Source: Anthoceros angustus
Taxonomy: Eukaryota > Streptophyta > Anthocerotopsida > Anthocerotales > Anthocerotaceae
Direction of reading: 5' to 3'
DNA length: 64,000 bases
Assembly: GCA_010909165.1 (NCBI GenBank)
Contig: MU008180.1
Coordinates: 495,884 to 559,883, forward strand
A model generated the notes under the pieces. It saw only the letters and a program-made list of their open reading frames with translations. It was not told the DNA's origin and did no database searches. Each line of letters begins with the position of its first letter. Position 1 is the stretch's first letter. Made by a program: the position numbers and the translations under genes. Positions 11,244 to 23,340 of the stretch are shown here, piece after piece.

Positions 11244-11575
11244 TAATGTTGAGCTGTCAGACCTTGTATACTGTTGTACCAAAGCATACTTCAGATTCTT
11301 GCACTACCAGCTAGGCAGAATTTTTTTGCTGAATCCTGTCCAATGGAGTGCCTACCGCTGGTTGGCAGCTTCCACACCCGTTAGCTGAGTCCCTGTAAAT
11401 TGATTTGACTACCTCCATTTATATATGCTGGTCATAGAAGAATTGTGAAGTTGAAAGCTAGAAGAAAACTAGATTCCATCCAAGCTCGGTGGTAACAAAG
11501 TACATCCCCGCATACGTCTTAGGAAATAGTGCCAGTATTCTCATATAGGAATTTTCCGCACCGCTGCTTCACCCC
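11244..11575. other. Gap between convergent GPAT and MCD1-like genes
   Basis: 332 bases holding the two facing 3' UTRs. AT-rich around 11400-11560. No gene or strong hairpin was seen. Confidence 0.5.
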
Positions 11576-12888
11576 TTACGATTTGTTCTCTCCTTCATCT
11601 GACGTATCCCATTTCTTGGAGACGTCATTTACGTTAGGAAGCGGCATCTCGCCATCCTGTGAGCCACGAGAGCAACGAAAAGGTCAGAACCAATAATTGA
11701 CAGGGACAAGTGAGCGAGACAACGTCCGTGTCTTACCCTTTTGGTGGCTTCCATCATCTTTCTGCGCAACGCCTCATGTTCCGCGCGTACCCTGGATGGC
11801 ACACCCCTTGTCTGGTAGACATTCTTTTGAGCTGCATCTTCATCGATGTAGTTGTTCGTAGTGGCGAAGGGGTGGTTGGCGGGAATCCACCTAACCTCAT
11901 CGGGATCTACCCCCTCTGGAACGGTCTCACCTTCATTCAGGAAAACGACAGGTCTCTTCCATCTGTAGGCCTGCGTTCTCCTGGTCTGGTGGCTCTGAAC
12001 CTTCTCATCCGTCAACATCACAGGCTGCACCCGAAATAGCCTTCCGTCTACCTTCACCGTAGAGTTTTTGTCCGCGACTTTCACTAAAGGATTGTTAAAC
12101 GGGTCTTCAAAGTTCAAGGGCCTGGAACTGCGGCAACAGGAAAAGTTAACACAACCTAACTCGAAGCCGCCACTCAACCGAGCAAATTCAGACAACGGGC
12201 ACCAGCACTACTAGGCGCAGGGAGCAGGCTAACATACTCAGCTCCTCGATCAGACCTCAATTGACCTCGCTTTACAAGGTCAGATACAGAGCCCTGGGAT
12301 TCTTCCTTTGGTTTCATGAGAAAACCAATCACTGCCATCATAACAACTGAAGCAGTCAGTACGGCACCTCCTGCGAGGTTCATGGGAACACCTCTTTGCC
12401 ACTGCCAAAAAACCAGCAATTAGATGCTGTCCACCCGTTCCAACGCCGAAAATACTCCAAAATTCACATGCCAACTCCATAAAACTCACCGGCAAGCCCT
12501 CAGACGCAACCGACGCCGTGGATACAGCCTCCTGGGAGCTCGCCGTGGCCGTTCTCGGCTCCTCCCCCTCCTCAAACGCCACGGATATCTTCATATCCTC
12601 ACCCGGCCGAGGCACCACGGCAGCTCTAGCCGCCATGGCAACCGCCGCATTCCGGTCGCCTCCCTTCCTGCCAACCTGCGCTGCAAATGCCCGTGCCACA
12701 CCCTGGCCCTGGCCCTGGCCCTTGCTTCTGTCCCCGGGCCAGCCAGGCCGCGGCACCAGCCAGGAATGCCGGGCGTGGCAGTGCCCGCACAGCACGCCCC
12801 CGGCTCCCGAATCGAAGCCTCGCAGAATGGAGGCCTCGGAATGCAATGCGCCCGCCCCGAGCGCGGCCAGCCTTGCGGCATCCGCCAT
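11576..12888 (-). CDS. Plastid membrane protein, MCD1-like (chloroplast division), tentative
   Basis: Four exons on the minus strand, 12888-12490, 12401-12238, 12127-11737 and 11656-11576, join in frame to 344 residues. The N-terminal third is Ala/Arg-rich with a GQGQGQG tract and looks like a plastid transit peptide. One membrane helix follows (around 138-158, LAGGAVLTASVVMMAVIGFL). The C-terminal half is strongly plant-conserved in style (WKRPVVFLNEGETVPEGVD, VRWIPANHPFATT, then SRVRAEHEALRRKMMEATK, a likely coiled coil). Length and layout fit MULTIPLE CHLOROPLAST DIVISION SITE 1 (349 residues in Arabidopsis), an inner-envelope protein that helps place the FtsZ ring. I recall the family rather than having aligned it, so the name is tentative; the gene model itself is solid. 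It is head to head with the HCA59 gene. Confidence 0.6.
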
Positions 12889-13223
12889 CGCAAATTAGTC
12901 GCCGCAAGCAGCAGCAGCCCGAGATCGACCCCGAGCGGTGGAATAGCCGCCGGCTGCCAAGTGTGGAATGCGGAGCCTTAGAGAATGCCTGGTCCGCAGC
13001 TGAAACTTTTGGCGGGAGTCTCACTCGACCCCGTAACCCTCATCCGGGTCGGCTTAACCTCATTACGCTAAACGTCTTCAAACGTTTGAAAACGTACTCT
13101 GTTAACGTAAATATAGAATCGTGTTATGTCCTCCATATATAACGTGTATGGTCAGGTCCGATGGGATTTTCCTGACACCACAGTGGCCTTTTGAAATTGG
13201 GGTGAAGGGAACTGAGGGGAGTC
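12889..13223. promoter_or_regulatory. Shared intergenic region of MCD1-like (-) and HCA59 (+)
   Basis: 335 bases between divergent start codons. The middle contains AT-rich blocks (13070-13145, including ATATATAACG at 13135-13144) that could supply TATA elements for either direction. No uORF of note. Confidence 0.4.
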
Positions 13224-14612
13224 ATGGCCTTCTCGAAGCGCTTCCGGAAGCGGCGCGCGGATGCTGATGATGACAAGGAGGATGAGGAAGACGACGAGGA
13301 GGAGAGGCGGTAGGGTTGGGTTTTTGGATTTCTGTTGCAACAGAGCCTGTGAGCTCGGACCGGTGACTTGTTCCAGCTGACACTATATGGGTGCAGGTTG
13401 GCCTTGGAGGAGGTTAAGTTTCTGCAGAAGCAGCGAGGGCGGCGTAACGGGGCCCTGGCGCCATCGTTGAATCAGCAGCCGGCTTCTGTCAAGGCAAATG
13501 AGAAGGGGGGCGCTGAGGGCGAAAAGGAGGAGCTTGTGTTGCAAGACACTTTTGCTCAGGAAACTGCTGTTACAGTTGAAGACCCTAACATGTAGGATGC
13601 TTTCCTCACTGGAATGATAGGGCCGAGTCTTTCGTTATGATTGGACGGTATGGTTGATGTCTTTTTGGCGCTGGCTTTTACTTGTAGGCTGAAATATATC
13701 GAACAAGAGTTGTTGAAGAAGCGGGGAAGGGATCTTGGGTTACCAGTAGAGGAGGAGAAGCCGGTTGAAGATGACTTGTATCTTATCCCTGAACATCTAA
13801 AGGTAACTATTTGTAGCCCGAGTCTGTAGTGTGCTGACTGTGATCTTTAAGTCGGTTTCGACGTGTTTCAGTTGACCGAGCGTACCTTGCAGGTGAAAAG
13901 AAGGAATGCGGAGGAGAGCTCCACTCAATGGACAACCGGCATAGCCGAAGTCCAGCTTCCTATCGAGTAAGTATGTTTCGTGTATTGAATAAGGGCATTT
14001 GGAATACGTTGTGAGGTACGGTTTGCGTAATTTTACTGAGGTTGGAAATGGATTCGGGAATACCAGGTATAAACTGAAGAACATAGAAGAAACGGAAGCT
14101 GCTAAGAAGCAGTTGCAGGATAAAAGGCCATTCGTGGGAAGGGGAAGGTATGCCTTATGTCTGATGTTGTTCTCAGTTGTTTCAACATCTACCTAGCCAA
14201 AATACACGTCATAATTTGATCTTCGCTCTGATTTGGCGCTTGTTGCTTGGTGCACCGTGAAGTAGGGTTCAGTCTAGCATCCCATCCAGCTACAGTGCAG
14301 ATTTCTTTCAACTTGGGCGAGACTATGCTGATAGGCTTCACCGAGGTAGGAAAAGATCTGCAAGGCATCAGATATGTGAATGGAATTGTAGCACATTTCT
14401 TGGATGTAATTCTGATACCACCTTGTGTTCCTGATGCAGAGCACCCAGAGTACAGAGATAGCAAGGATGGGCAGCCTCCCCCTGGCAAGTCTGGTTCTGT
14501 TGATCCTTTCGGTGACTCGCGTGAAATGGGTAACAGGCGGCAAGCTGCAACCGATGAGATTATGTTGGAGCGCTTTCGAAAGCGAGAGCGCAGCCGGCTT
14601 ATGCGACGGTAG
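13224..14612 (+). CDS. HCA59/TLS1 (C9orf78) family splicing-associated protein
   Basis: Seven exons join in frame: 13224-13309, 13397-13591, 13688-13802, 13893-13966, 14067-14147, 14266-14345 and 14440-14612. They give 267 residues. The order of conserved blocks is that of the hepatocellular carcinoma-associated antigen 59 family: a basic then acidic N terminus (KRFRKRR, DDDKEDEEDDEEE), LALEEVKFLQKQR, LVLQDTFAQETAV, EDPNMLKYIEQELLKKRG, SSTQWTTGIAEVQLPIEYKL, SSYSADFFQLGRDYA, and a C-terminal RRQAATDEIMLERFRKRERS. The human relative C9orf78 is a late spliceosomal factor that contacts BRR2; a nuclear splicing role here is inferred from the family. Introns are 78-118 bp. Several donor sites split codons, so the model was checked by frame at every junction. 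Confidence 0.93.
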
Positions 14613-15468
14613 AGCAGGGAAGTCGCTCAGTCGTGGGTGGTGGGTCTGTTTATGAAGGGATTAGTCATTGTGACTGGAGTTGGAGTTGGTGCTGTGTGTG
14701 GCACAGACCAGCACTTGTGTCGTGTTTAGGTTTCAAGTTTTGCCCACATGGGTAGAAGCATTTCGTACTCCAGGAAATTCCCTCACAATACAGTTATCTA
14801 CAACAACACAACTTAGTGGACTTGGCTGCAAAGGTGGAATACAGGTGCCTGTTGCGACCTGACCAAATTCAAAAGTTTGAAATCGTGAGTTTCTCAACTG
14901 TCTCATACTTTCCTTTCAAGCTTTAATACGATCTTTCTGCCGTTTTGCCATCCTAGTATTGACCGCTGGAGTTGTGCCTCTGGAGTCTCAGGCAATCAGT
15001 TGGAGTTACATAACCTGGCCTAGCAGAGCCAGTGCAACCAGCTCATTGTTCCAGGACGCTCAGACCCTGCCGAAGGACCAAGGTGATGCCTTCGGAGCTT
15101 ACATTGTTGCTGTTCGTTTTCAGTACATCATGTGTTCTAGCTTTCTTGTCAGACTGCGGAGGTGGATGGAGTCTGTCGTGCCCCATGGCACCGTTGTACC
15201 TCTCCGCACCCGTCTCTCGCCTCCTCTGCTGGTGGAGTCCTTAGTCTGGACTTCACACGTCGAAAAGGACATAAGGCATGACAACCTGCCACTTATTCTA
15301 CATTCGGAGTGCACTTGCCTCTCTGTCTGTTTGGCGGTTGTACAATCGTTGCTTGCTCTTGGCTTGTCGTTTCCTATGTGGTGGCTAGTGTGAGATACCA
15401 GGATATTCCTTGTATTGTCAAGGGTGCGAAGGATTTATACAAGTCTTTCCATTCCCAACAAAAGCTGT
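14613..15468. other. Gap between HCA59 and OPR with one coding-like stretch
   Basis: Holds the 3' ends of the two convergent genes. A 112-base stretch at 14773-14884 (+), between a CCAG and a GTGAGT, reads without stops and contains EYRCLLRPDQIQKFEI, which looks like a real exon. No downstream continuation stays open, so no gene can be built. The 144-residue frame at 14959-15393 has no recognisable domain. Confidence 0.35.
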
Positions 15469-17232
<1,764 letters not shown>

Positions 17233-18656
17233 TTCTGCAGCCCGCACTCTGGCCAAGGGACTCACAGCCACTTACTTCATCACGCCACAGGTGGATCTTT
17301 CAGCTCCAAGAGCCGAGGGCCGCAGAAAAGGAGCTGGAAAGAAGCGACCAGGAAACGGCTGGAGAGTAATCCATCACCCCGAGTAACCCGTCCAGCAGCA
17401 GCACGTCTCACCAATTCAATTACGCACGTTGTGTACTAAGACTTTTGTACGACTGACAGATGAAGTGCTGGATGTGGAGTCATTTTTTCTTTCCTCCAGA
17501 AGTCTCTCGAAACGTGCGTTTTCCATCACGCCGGCTCGCACGCCATCGTAAGTAGCCCGGCTGTATGCATCCGCCAACTCCCTGCTTGCCGTGCACCCCC
17601 GGGGTGGGCGCCGCTATCTGTGCGCCAACAGCAGTCACACCTACCTTGGTCAGCCCACTATCTCGATCCCTGCCGACGTTCGAGTTTATCTCAAGACAAA
17701 CACGGCACGGATTCTGAGGCCCAAACATGCCCTTCTGTAGAGATGTTGATTTGGGTTTGACTGGGTGTAGGGCGGCTGTGCGGCGGTCGTGGCGGCGGCA
17801 GCGCGGTCATGGTATGCCGGGGGATGAGGCGAAGCATCTCCCCTTCCGTCGTCCTTCTCGGCTCGCCACTAACTCGCAGCCAACTGACCCGTTGCAGGCA
17901 GACTGGACCAAATGTACACAAAAGACAAGTAAGCTCTTCCTTGCTTGTCTAACAGTCCATTGCTTCTTGTTACATAAGCAAGGTGGAGCTCACTTGCCCA
18001 TTACAAAAGACAAGTAACCTCTTTCTTGCTTGTCTAAGAGTCCATGCTTCTGCCGACCAATCGCACTGTAACAAGACTGCTGCGATTATAAGACAGCCCT
18101 GGGGCTCCCTGTCATGGCAATCCACATGCACAGAGTCTCCTGAAATTGCCCCTTCGATCGTTCGTCGAGGGATCCGCCCATGTCACTTCAACAGCTTCCA
18201 GTGAAGACATTCACTCTCTTCGTCACCTCAGGGCTGTGCTACTACATCTTAGGGGACCATGAGCCCTTTACTTACCCCTTCAAAGCCACGCTACACGCTG
18301 TGCTTTGGGGCTGGAACCTTCAACGTCACGACTACTCACTTTGTAGCCCCAGCGTCACTGCCCACGGTGTGGGTAAGGGCTGAAAGACCATTGCCATTTC
18401 TTTTTCTCAAAGAGTAGGAGACCCACTTCACGTCCTGCCACTGGAGGAATGCATATGGAAGACTTCAGCGAATCACCTGCACGGAAGGAAGAATTTGGCA
18501 AGCATTTTGTGCTGGCCTTCGCTCCTGCGAATCGGGCTACAGAGGCAATCTGCAACAGACCGCAAAGGACACAGTGCGTGCCCTGATCACCAGGCGCCCA
18601 ATCAACAAGCTTTCCTGCGTTGCTCTGCTGACTCCTTCGGTGTTATTCCATCACTG
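17233..18656. other. Intergenic region upstream of OPR
   Basis: Contains the OPR promoter side (17233-17700) and mixed low-copy sequence. Open frames are short and match nothing I know. The direct repeat pair at 17919-18054 is listed separately. Confidence 0.4.
17919..18054. repeat. Direct repeat pair, each with an internal hairpin
   Basis: Two copies of about 50 bp start near 17919 and 18001 (ACAAAAGACAAGTAA... CTTGCTTGTCTAA...GTCCAT). Within each, AGACAAG is followed after 14 bases by its reverse complement CTTGTCT, so each copy can fold into a short stem. Function unknown. Confidence 0.7.
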
Positions 18657-18935
18657 GACACAAGGGTGCCACTGTGTCCCTGGACACAAGGCTGCCACTG
18701 TGTCCCTGGACACAAGGCTGCCACTGTGTCCCTGGACACAAGGCTGCCACTGTGTCCCTGGACACAAGGCTGCCACTGTGTCCCTGGACACAAGGCTGCC
18801 ACTGTTTCCCTGGACACAAGGCTGACACTGTGTCCCTGGACACAAGGCTGACACTGTGTCCCTGGACACAAGGCTGACACTGTGTCCCTGGACACAAGGC
18901 TGACATTGTGTCCCTGGACACATGGGTGAAACTGT
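18657..18935. repeat. 26-bp minisatellite, about 10.7 units
   Basis: Unit GACACAAGGCTGCCACTGTG + TCCCTG, starting at 18657 and every 26 bases to 18891, with a partial unit from 18917. Units 1-6 mostly read TGCCACTG and later ones TGACACTG, so the array has a left and a right subtype. Across each unit boundary lies TGTGTCC-CT-GGACACA, a 7-bp inverted repeat. Because 26 is not a multiple of 3 and no unit has a stop, long repetitive frames run through it on both strands; these are not taken as genes. Confidence 0.95.
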
Positions 18936-19689
18936 GGCTATTGAGGACTTCCTGCAATGTGACACGCTTCACTCAGCTGCATGCGGGCCACTGGAGTTGG
19001 CAGTCTTTCACACATGCCAATTCCTCAAAACTGGAATTCGTGCAGTCACAAGTTGTTCCGAGTCGTCCTACCCGAGGCTGCACCGCACTCGACACCATTT
19101 CGGAGCCATGCCAACGCAGCATCTTCTGCAAAGAACGACAACGTCTTAGCAGCTAAGTGAGAATACCAAGCTCAAGAATGAATGTATCATATACACATAC
19201 ATACCTCCACCTTGTCAGACATGTCATCGAGGATCAAGGGCCGGCCACTACCTTATAGATTCCTGGCTTGCAAGGCAGTTGAACAGGCATTTGCACAACG
19301 GTGTCACCCATCGAGGTGACTACCTCCTGGAATACTCGGGGCTCCAGCTTTCCTAGGCTTTACCGGCAGGTGGGTAATCAGAGGCAAAGATGCCACTTGC
19401 ATGTGAGAAAGCCTAGTTGATGACCGCATCCGCCGCTTGTTGTTCGAGTGGTCCCAGCAATCGATGTGAGGCTGCTCCAGAAATTGATTTGTAACACACA
19501 TCTTTGATCAGCCGGCAGTTTCGAAAACCACCTTCTTCGAGCGCATTTGCTGGCGTGGCTACAGAGTGCAACAACAGACAAAGCTGCCCAACAGATGAAA
19601 CGGTTTCCATGTCTTCCCAACTGTAGTCCAAGGACCAGCAAGCTTGGTGGTTGGAAATGTTTGCCAGTGCCCTGACTGGCAACTTCTTG
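18936..19689. other. Gene-free stretch between minisatellite and PPR pseudogene
   Basis: No open frame above 115 codons and no recognisable domain on either strand. It may include decayed upstream parts of the PPR pseudogene. Confidence 0.4.
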
Positions 19690-20010
19690 GAGCAATGAGC
19701 GCTGCAAGATGTCAAGCATGACCAGGCCCTGCGTCCAGTGAAGAAGCTGACAGCCAGGGATCCCATGTTTGACAGATCACCCTCAAGGCAGGTGATGGCA
19801 TGGAATACACTGCTAAATGGCTATGGCCAGCTCAGCAACAGCAAGAAGACAATCCGGTGTTTCAAGGGCATGCAACAGAAGTCCTGCCCGCCGCAATCCT
19901 CATCGGACTCTGACTCATTCAAGGTCTAGCACTTACATGCTCAGGCTTGGTCAAAGACGATGCAACGTGGACTGCCCCAACTGAATGCAGGGGGCCCTTG
20001 ACCAGCTTGA
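19690..20010 (+). pseudogene. PPR protein fragment, degenerate
   Basis: The frame from 19738 reads MFDRSPSRQVMAWNTLLNGY, then QLSNSKKTIRCFKGMQQ, a recognisable but damaged S-to-P PPR junction (compare VFDxMPxRDVVSWNTMLxGY). It stops at 19929, and the following bases in another frame resemble the next motif (LTCSGLVKDDATW against ACSHAGLVDEG). Upstream, 19690-19737 is broken by a stop. No start, no DYW domain. Probably the relic of an intronless PPR gene like the one at 1.8-4.2 kb. Confidence 0.6.
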
Positions 20011-20329
20011 CTGCAGTATTGTGTGAGGAGGCAGCACTGGACTCCAGTTGTTTTGTCCACTGAGACACGCAGCCGATGTCAATGAAACAACGGCCACCAC
20101 AACATCACTCATCAGTCTACGCTACAGTCCGACTCAGCACCTGAAGCACCAGTTGTGCGCTAATAGTCTTGCCTGCATTGGCCACCCACTGTGTGGTCCC
20201 TCGTATGGGTATGGAATACCAAAGCCGACAGAGGGGACGGGGCATATTTTTTAACACCAAACTTGCATCTATAAGAATATACTACTGAATCTCGTTCGGA
20301 CGTGCTACTCACCGCACATGCCCATAATT

Positions 20330-23300
20330 CAGGGTGTCATTTTGACCCGTCCCAAGCTCGGTCCCCTATTTTTTTTCGGGGACCGACGGTTCATAAAAGG
20401 CTCGGTTTAAAATTAATAAATTATTTAATTTTATATTCAAAGATTTATATTTATTATGGACACATGGACCCATCTTATAATTGGTGTGGTCAAAACGATA
20501 CTTATCATGGATCTATGGGCTATGTCTTTATTTATCTAATACCATCCATGGCCTATTAATACAGTCTTTATTCTATGAGATTTTATTAGCTTATTTTGAT
20601 ACATCTATAAAAAGTAGATATGTAATATTTTGCTTTGAATGTAGTTATTAATGTATACAATAATTTGTTGATATGCACGCTCATCCATGAAGATGGACTA
20701 AGATATGGTATCTCAACCATAGGCTTACATAGGACTCTTATCCTATCATGCTATGAATAGACACCCTTCAAGAGTACATAAGGCCACAACACTAGCATTT
20801 GGAGCATCACTCATTGTTGCTCTCCTCATTGTGGTGTGCTTGTTGTTCTTCTTTCTTGCTTCTTATTCTTCTTCCTTGCTCCTTGTTGTTCTTTCTTGGT
20901 AAGGGCTCTTCTTTTTTAGAGCTCATCTCTTTTTGAGCTCTTTAGGTTTAGAGTTCATTTTTGTTTGAGCTCATCTCTTTTTAAGCTCTTCTCTTTTAAA
21001 GCTTTGTTTTTTGGCTCTTCATTTGCTATATTAATTTTTTAAAAAAAATTTGCAGGTAAAGATGGCTCATTTTTCTCAAAGTTCAGCTTTTGGGTTTTTT
21101 GGAGGGGCTCCACGTGATGACCAAACAAGGAGTGGCGACAATAGCCAAACAAGCCAACCGAGTCAAAAGAGACAAAAGGTGCAAAGGCAAGAGTCTTCAA
21201 GGAAGAATGGAAGGTTGCATTTCATTGGGTGGAGTTGCTCAATCAATGGAGAGAATCGAATGTTTTGTGTTGTTTTGTGAAAAACATGGTCATGGTGTAG
21301 TGGGACAAGCTAAGGCGACTCAAGCTTGGGTAAAAGTTGGCAATCAGAACTTTCAGAAGAGTGCATTGGAGGACCATGCAAGGAGTACATCATTTAGCAT
21401 CAAGATGGAGCAAGCCCAAGCCAAGGCTCAACAACCAACCATGCAACGAACTTTGGAAATGCATTTTTCCAAAAAGGATAAGGAGATTCTCAACTTGTTG
21501 AAGTTCGCTTATTTCATTGCTAAGAAGGATTTGAGTTTCCATATGTACGAGGACCTTTGTGAGTTCATGGGGATATTGGAGTGGAAGGCATTCCAGAGGT
21601 GAAGACATATGGTTCATATCTTACAGATAGTGCTTGCAAGGAGCATGTGGTTCTCATAGCCAATTTTTTACGCGAACAACAGAAGGAGAGGTTGCGTGCA
21701 AGTCCATGGTATGGGATACTCATAGATGAGGGGACAGACAAGGCGATGGTGCAACACATAATTATTTATGTGTATTATTTGCATAATGAAACGGTACGAA
21801 CGGAGTTTTTGAAGCTAGCCAACATAACAAGTGCATGTGCGGAAGGGATCTTCAACGCCTTGGTTGAGCAGCAATTGCAACTCTTTTGATCGACATCAAA
21901 ATGAGTGATTTGAGCAGCGAGAGGGCATCACAATGAGTTTGAGCAAATAATGGATCTTGCTCAAACTCATTGTGCTCGTTTGTTGCAATCAGACGAGCTC
22001 CATGCTTGAAATCCACTCATTTTTTTGATATCCAGATCAAAGAGTTTTTCATCATTCAAGTAAGAAGACTACGACTTTGCATGAATTGCAAGTGCAATTA
22101 GAAATGCAAGTCTTAACTGTATCAAGAATTCATGATATCCATTGGTTGTTCAGAAGTCAAGCCATGAGTAGAATAGTTTGTCTATTACCAACTTTACTTA
22201 AATTTGCTCAAGAAGATGAGAGCCTAAATTGGCCAAAAGCAATAAGGGTCCAAATAGTTCTTCTTCCTTGCAGGGAAAGACTGTTTTCCAAGCTTTACTA
22301 ACTACTAAGGCCTTGTTTTCATTTCACTTTTTATTAGATATTTTAGAGGTTCTTAATTCCTTGAATACTAACTTTTAACGTGATTATCTGGAGCCAGTTA
22401 GCATAGCTCCCCTCATAGATTCTGTTGTTGAATAGGTCAAAAGTATGTATAAAGTTGATAGGGTGAGTGCGCGAAGTAAGATTTTATTGAGGTGAAAAGT
22501 ATGGGAAGTAGAAAGCTTTTCTCTTTCATTGAAAACTTGAAAAAAAGTCATGGAGTGTATGAGGGTTTTGTAATATCTAACTACTTTGAAAGTGAACTAA
22601 GTTCTTGCATTGCTAGTGCTAACAAATATGCTTTACCTATTGTTGATGCAGTGAATAATAAGTTTCGATCTTTGTGTGTTGCATGCTTGTCGTCTATTCA
22701 TCCTAAATTTTATCCACGAAGATGCAGATGAGCGTATCTGATTAGTTAATAGTTTGTTAGAGGTATTGTTGAAAAGTTTGGAACTAACTCTTTGGATGCA
22801 AATACTAATGTTGTCGACCCTTTTGTAGTTGATGAGGTGTGTCAAGTGAGTTGCTAACATTTGTGTCCATCTTGAAGTCTTCTTGTCGGATTGAGTATGT
22901 TAGCGACTTACAAAATATACTCAACAACTCGGGAGTGGGTAATCTTGACACCCTATGTTACGTCTTTGGGAATTATATTTGGTCATACCTTGTAGTACTG
23001 CTATATGTGAGCAGAGATTTTCTAAACAAAACTTTGTGACGAATAACATGAGAACTAATCATATTTTGACCCTTGATGGATTGATGAAGATATCCATCAA
23101 TGGTCCGCGTGTTAAGGAGATAGATTGGAATGGTATTTTTAAAGCTTGGAAAGACCAGCCTCGATGATAGAATATACTAGACATTTGTATTTTTATTTTA
23201 TTATTTATAAATTATTTATTTAATATTTATTATATTTTAGTGACCAAGGGTTGCAAAAGGCACGGTCCCTCGGTCCGGACCGGCGTAGCCAAAGTTAAGG

Positions 23301-23340
23301 GTCCTTGATCGAGATAGTACTCGGTCAAAATGACACCCTG
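20330..23340 (+). mobile_element. Degenerate hAT-superfamily DNA transposon (3.0 kb)
   Basis: Bounded by 18-bp perfect terminal inverted repeats, CAGGGTGTCATTTTGACC at 20330-20347 and its reverse complement at 23323-23340; a CAGGG terminus is typical of hAT elements. A subterminal hairpin lies at 20359-20385 (CGGTCCCC...GGGGACCG). The interior is AT-rich with a broken transposase on the plus strand. No clean 8-bp target duplication is seen in the flanks, consistent with age. Confidence 0.88.
21062..23167 (+). pseudogene. hAT transposase, broken by frameshifts and stops
   Basis: Pieces in order: an N-terminal region from about 21062 (MAHFSQSSAF), which shifts frame near 21090-21280 and includes a zinc-finger-like ERIECFVLFCEKHG; a catalytic-core-like segment at 21581-21889 (SPWYGILIDEGTDKAMVQ, IIIYVYYL), similar to the DUF4371/ZMYM-like hAT group; a segment at 22077-22301 (RIHDIHWLFRSQAMSRIV); and the hAT dimerisation region at 22955-23167 (IPCSTAICEQRFSKQN then LMKISINGP). 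At least three frame changes separate the pieces, so it cannot make an active enzyme. Confidence 0.85.

Noticed and set aside
18574-18972. Several 67-118-codon frames through the minisatellite
   Set aside because: They exist in many frames on both strands because the 26-bp unit has no stop; repeat-generated, not genes.
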